The position numbers and the translations under genes are program-made. A stretch of 34,707 bases of DNA from JAAZHK01 sp964536075 (GTDB lineage: Bacteria > Bacillota_I > Bacilli_A > RF39 > UBA660): the NCBI GenBank assembly GCA_964536075.1, contig CAZHWO010000007.1, forward strand, positions 1 to 34,707. The letters are read 5' to 3'. Within the stretch, counting starts at the first letter, position 1; the number at the start of each line of letters is the position of its first letter. The notes below the pieces were generated by a model that saw nothing but the letters and a program-made list of their open reading frames with translations, did no database searches and had not been told where the DNA came from. Positions 32,454 to 34,707 of the stretch are shown here, piece after piece.

Positions 32454-33215
32454 ATGACCATTTTAGATGTCAACAAATTAGCCAAAAACTTTGGCTATGG
32501 ACAACTTTTTGAAGATGTTTCATTTTCCCTTAATGAGGGAGAATCAATTTCAATTGTTGGTCCAAATGGTTGTGGAAAGTCAACTATTTTAAAAATAATT
32601 GCAGGTCTTGAAAACTCTGATAGTGGTAATGTAAGTATTAAAAAAAAGGCTAAAGTTGCATACTTAGATCAAACGAGTTCAAGTATTAATGATGACAGAT
32701 TAGTTTACGACATTCTTAAAAGTGCCTTTGGCGAACTTAATACCATGGAAAAACAGTTAAATGAGATACAGGTAATGTTAGAATCAAACTTAGAAGAAAC
32801 TAAGTATAATGCTGTACTAACAAAATATTGTAATTTAATGGAAAGATTTTCAATGGCTGATGGCTATGACATGGATATGAATATTAATACAGTTATATCT
32901 GGATTAAATCTTGATAAAAACATATTGAGCCAAAGATATAATGATTTAAGCGGTGGCGAAAAAACACTTATTCAATTAGCTAAGACCTTAATTATTAAAC
33001 CGGATTTAATTTTACTTGATGAACCAACTAACCATATTGATATTCCTACCAAAGAGATACTGGAAGAATCACTAGAGGATTTTGGTGGAACCCTTATATT
33101 TATTAGTCACGACCGATATTTTATTAATAAATTTGCCGATAAAATAATTGAATTCGATGGTGGCAAAGCTACTACATACCTGGGTAATTATGATGACTAT
33201 AAGAAAAAAAAGTAA
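32454..33215 (+). CDS. Half-size ABC-F protein (single ABC domain)
   Basis: A 253-residue protein holding just the first half of an ABC-F protein: GPNGCGKST (Walker A, about 35-43), LSGGEKT, LILLDEPTNHIDI and ISHDRYFI, then YLGNYDDYKKKK, where the inter-domain linker normally starts. It stops there, at an eight-A run (33204-33211), with no second domain in any frame downstream. A slip in the A-run opens only about 27 codons that do not look like an ABC-F linker. It could be a truncated relic or a real single-domain protein that dimerises. The GTAGGTGAT ribosome site is good. Confidence 0.8.
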   Translation: MTILDVNKLAKNFGYGQLFEDVSFSLNEGESISIVGPNGCGKSTILKIIAGLENSDSGNVSIKKKAKVAYLDQTSSSINDDRLVYDILKSAFGELNTMEKQLNEIQVMLESNLEETKYNAVLTKYCNLMERFSMADGYDMDMNINTVISGLNLDKNILSQRYNDLSGGEKTLIQLAKTLIIKPDLILLDEPTNHIDIPTKEILEESLEDFGGTLIFISHDRYFINKFADKIIEFDGGKATTYLGNYDDYKKKK

Positions 33216-33355
33216 ACAAAATTATTTAGATAATAGTACGGGGCTGATGAAGAAAATAGGCAATTCAACATACCGGACTTATTTAAGTTTATGAAAAGTG
33301 TGACATATAATCGATTTCCATAGGAATCTGTATATTGCAAAAATAATACCAAAAT
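33216..33355 (+). other. Non-coding stretch after the half-size ABC-F gene
   Basis: I see no gene here. It holds a short hairpin GATTTCC-ATA-GGAATC near 33313 and a short frame (starts MKKIGNSTYRT, near 33249) with no family match. The rest of the 33216-33820 region is taken up by the two small units listed next. Confidence 0.5.
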
Positions 33356-33384
33356 TTGCCTTATCTTCCAAAATATGGTATAAT
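33356..33384 (+). promoter_or_regulatory. Promoter of a small transcript with an 11-codon ORF
   Basis: TTGCCT (33356-33361), a 17-base spacer and TGG-TATAAT (33379-33384), an excellent sigma-A promoter. Start near 33391. Confidence 0.75.
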
Positions 33385-33412
33385 CATCTTGTATCAGGGG
33401 GATTATTCATAA

Positions 33413-33448
33413 ATGATTATAGGTACTGTTCGTGCCGTAGCAGAATAA
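33413..33448 (+). CDS. 11-residue ORF (MIIGTVRAVAE) in a short terminated transcript
   Basis: ATG at 33413, stop at 33446-33448, with AGGGGGAT (33396-33403) as ribosome site about ten bases upstream. The transcript runs from about 33391 to the terminator at 33471-33516. GGTACTG inside the ORF (33422-33428) can pair with CAGTACC (33475-33481), the left arm of the terminator, so ribosome position could decide the fold. It may be a leader peptide, a small RNA gene with an incidental ORF, or a free peptide. Confidence 0.5.
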   Translation: MIIGTVRAVAE

Positions 33449-33470
33449 TTAAAGATTTATATAATATAAT

Positions 33471-33516
33471 AAAGCAGTACCAATATTTATTAAAATATTT
33501 TTGTACTGCTTTTATT
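33471..33516 (+). terminator. Intrinsic terminator of the 11-codon-ORF transcript
   Basis: AAAGCAGTAC (33471-33480), an inner AATATTT/AAATATT pairing, GTACTGCTTT (33503-33512) and T-rich sequence. Confidence 0.8.
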
Positions 33517-33568
33517 TACGTAAAGCTAAATGATAATTATTCTTAAATAATATATTATTTAATACTCA

Positions 33569-33577
33569 TGATATAAT
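33569..33577 (+). promoter_or_regulatory. Extended -10 promoter of the 9-codon-ORF transcript
   Basis: TGATATAAT at 33569-33577; start near 33584. A 5' hairpin GTAAG-TATAG-CTTAC (33586-33600) follows directly. Confidence 0.7.
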
Positions 33578-33618
33578 AAAGTTGCGTAAGTATAGCTTAC
33601 AGAGAGGAGGGAATTATT

Positions 33619-33648
33619 ATGTGGCAATGGTTCAGAAGATGGCTTTAA
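33619..33648 (+). CDS. 9-residue Trp-rich ORF (MWQWFRRWL) in its own transcript
   Basis: ATG TGG CAA TGG TTC AGA AGA TGG CTT TAA, seven bases after a very strong GAGGAGGG ribosome site (33604-33611). The transcript has its own promoter (33569), a 5' hairpin, a middle hairpin (TAATTATT 33659 / AATAATTA 33677) and a terminator (33697-33727), about 140 bases in all. The peptide has three Trp, one Phe and two Arg, so it would be cationic and membrane-seeking. Possibilities are a membrane-active microprotein, a Trp-sensing leader peptide or a signal. No trp genes are visible nearby. Confidence 0.6.
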   Translation: MWQWFRRWL

Positions 33649-33696
33649 GATAAATATTTAATTATTTTCTATAGGTAATAATTACTTAATTATCGG

Positions 33697-33727
33697 AAAA
33701 AGGGACAAAATATGTTCCTTTTTTTGT
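33697..33727 (+). terminator. Intrinsic terminator of the 9-codon-ORF transcript
   Basis: AAAAAGGGAC, a seven-base loop and GTTCCTTTTT (10 bp with one G-U pair), continuing in T. Confidence 0.8.
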
Positions 33728-33765
33728 ATAAAAATGTCAATAAAATAGAATATTATTTTTAATAA

Positions 33766-33794
33766 TTGAATAATACTCATAAACTTGTTATAAT
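33766..33794 (+). promoter_or_regulatory. Promoter of the CPBP protease gene
   Basis: TTGAAT (33766-33771), 17-base spacer and TGT-TATAAT (33789-33794). The leader is about 20 bases. Confidence 0.8.
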
Positions 33795-33820
33795 TATCTC
33801 GAAAGTAGGGGATGATAAAG

Positions 33821-34525
33821 ATGGCTAAATTTAGTAAATTACAAGCGCATGATTTACTTAAAACAATATTAATATTTTTCTTTTATTTTGCATATACTAA
33901 TTTTGCTAGTTTAATTTGTCAAATATTGGGAGTGAGTTATGATTTAACAGTTGCTCTATATGCTGACTGTATTTTTATGTTGGTTATATTTTTTGCTTAT
34001 CAGGATAACATAAAAAAAGACTTGAAAAACATGAAAAAAAATTATTCTTGGAAAAAACTTTTAAAAACTGTTTTTATATGGATAATAGTTATAATAATTT
34101 TTAACTTTATTTTTGGTATGCTTACGGAACTAATTGTTCCTGGATTTGGTAAGACTATAGAAGCATCTGATAGTAATACGCAAAAAATGGCTGATTTGTA
34201 TAACATTTCCCCTTTTTATACTATTTTTAAAGGAATGATTTTTAGTGTAATTGCTGAGGAATTATTATTTAGAGAATCAGTTAGAGATGTTATTAATAAT
34301 AAATGGTTATTTATCATTGTAAGTGCCCTTATATATACAACAATGAATTTTATATATACTGATTTATCAATCAATAATTTAGGATTATATATATTAAGTT
34401 ATCTTTTACCAGCTTTATTGACATCTATAGCTTATATTAAAAATCACAGTAACATTGTTATACTTATGTTAATTAAATTTATATATAATCTTATTCCTTT
34501 AACAATAGTTTTATTAGGTCTATAG
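33821..34525 (+). CDS. CPBP-family intramembrane protease (Abi/CAAX-like)
   Basis: 234 residues from the ATG at 33821; the AGGGGAT ribosome site (33807-33813) makes it better than the in-frame ATG at 33812, which it overlaps. About seven membrane segments. The first CPBP motif is clear, IAEELLFRESVRD (EExxxR). The usual FxxxH in the next segment is not visible (TTMNFIYTD in its place) and the later HxxxN/D is KFIYN, so key metal ligands may be lost. CPBP proteins process prenylated or leader peptides or act as immunity and scaffold proteins. The product here may be a non-proteolytic member. Confidence 0.78.
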   Translation: MAKFSKLQAHDLLKTILIFFFYFAYTNFASLICQILGVSYDLTVALYADCIFMLVIFFAYQDNIKKDLKNMKKNYSWKKLLKTVFIWIIVIIIFNFIFGMLTELIVPGFGKTIEASDSNTQKMADLYNISPFYTIFKGMIFSVIAEELLFRESVRDVINNKWLFIIVSALIYTTMNFIYTDLSINNLGLYILSYLLPALLTSIAYIKNHSNIVILMLIKFIYNLIPLTIVLLGL

Positions 34526-34547
34526 AAATAAAGAAGAGGGAGGCTTT

Positions 34548-34707
34548 ATGAGAAAAACATTATATATTATTTTACTATTAGTAGTTTCATTTATCTTTAT
34601 TAACGTAGACGCTAAAACTATAGAAGAACTTCCTCCTATTATCCATGTTGAGGGAATCGATTCTACTTCATATAATATAGAAAAAACTATTTCCGATGAT
34701 GAAGTAA
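34548..34707 (+). CDS. Secreted or lipid-facing protein, N-terminal part only
   Basis: 53 codons are seen before the window ends. The start MRKTLYIILLLVVSFIFINV is a signal peptide with a probable cleavage near VDA; an AAGAGGGAGG ribosome site precedes it. The visible mature part (EELPPIIHVEGIDSTSYNIE) matches no family I know. It follows the CPBP gene by 22 bases and is probably co-transcribed. Confidence 0.7.
   Translation, partial: MRKTLYIILLLVVSFIFINVDAKTIEELPPIIHVEGIDSTSYNIEKTISDDEV

Noticed and set aside
33413..33448. Start of a serine recombinase (MIIGTVR resembles MIIGYxRVS)
   Set aside because: The frame stops after 11 codons and no recombinase sequence follows in any frame.
1..34707. 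CRISPR arrays, rRNA genes or a replication origin
   Set aside because: No regularly spaced repeats, no rRNA-like sequence and no cluster of DnaA boxes were seen.

Overview
The window is strongly AT-rich DNA from a low-GC Bacillota (Firmicutes). The signs are yunB, yutD, the rplU-prp-rpmA ribosomal operon with an N-terminally extended L27, an L21 leader, a single-cluster ferredoxin, Lsa-type ABC-F proteins and Shine-Dalgarno sites of the AAGGAGG and GGTGA types. UGA is used as a stop and UGG as Trp, so this is not a Mycoplasma-type code. The best guess is an uncultured gut lineage of Bacilli (RF39/Erysipelotrichales-like); this is inference from gene content. The 100-N gap flanked by an exact 55-base overlap shows the sequence comes from a scaffolded short-read assembly, probably a metagenome bin.

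Layout. 1-445: the 3' part of a tRNA-Thr(GGT) and a chimeric gene relic (BRO-N fragment joined to a short-chain dehydrogenase tail). 520-7596: mostly core genes: a minus-strand GDPD-like protein lacking its catalytic motif, rluB, a DUF5684-type membrane/zinc-ribbon protein split by the false gap, a minus-strand ferredoxin, a tail-anchored unknown, then yunB, a cell-envelope glycoside-hydrolase-like protein and yutD. 7537-9267: a rearranged locus where the yutD tail, terminator and promoter are duplicated on either side of a BRO-N/antirepressor-like gene, followed by a dinD relic. 9296-13723: argS, a Nudix gene, rplU-prp-rpmA, a GreA-like protein and an RSH-like HD hydrolase.

11054-27977 is a Nudix-rich island: eight Nudix genes in at least three paralogous sets, interspersed with an inorganic-pyrophosphatase-like gene, a frameshifted GrpB/UPF0157 gene, a P-loop kinase, an HExxH protein and a Nudix-acetyltransferase fusion. 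Within it, 19654-27977 reads as one tightly packed nine-gene operon: PHP phosphoesterase, nucleotidyltransferase-kinase fusion, membrane glycosyltransferase, APH-type kinase, divergent kinase-like protein, HprK-like P-loop protein, two Nudix proteins and a Cys-His-Asp transglutaminase/NAT-like protein. I could not match this combination to a known pathway; it is the best candidate for an undescribed system. A reasonable guess is the making, activating and proofreading of a nucleotide-linked phospho-compound that is transferred at the membrane.

28063-34707 is a transport and resistance-like region: an Lsa-type ABC-F protein, an ABC-2 exporter (one ATPase, two permeases) behind a leader with a strong terminator, a decayed copy of a Nudix 3' end, a half-size ABC-F gene, two very small transcription units each with its own promoter, tiny ORF (11 and 9 codons) and terminator, a CPBP membrane protease and the start of a secreted protein.
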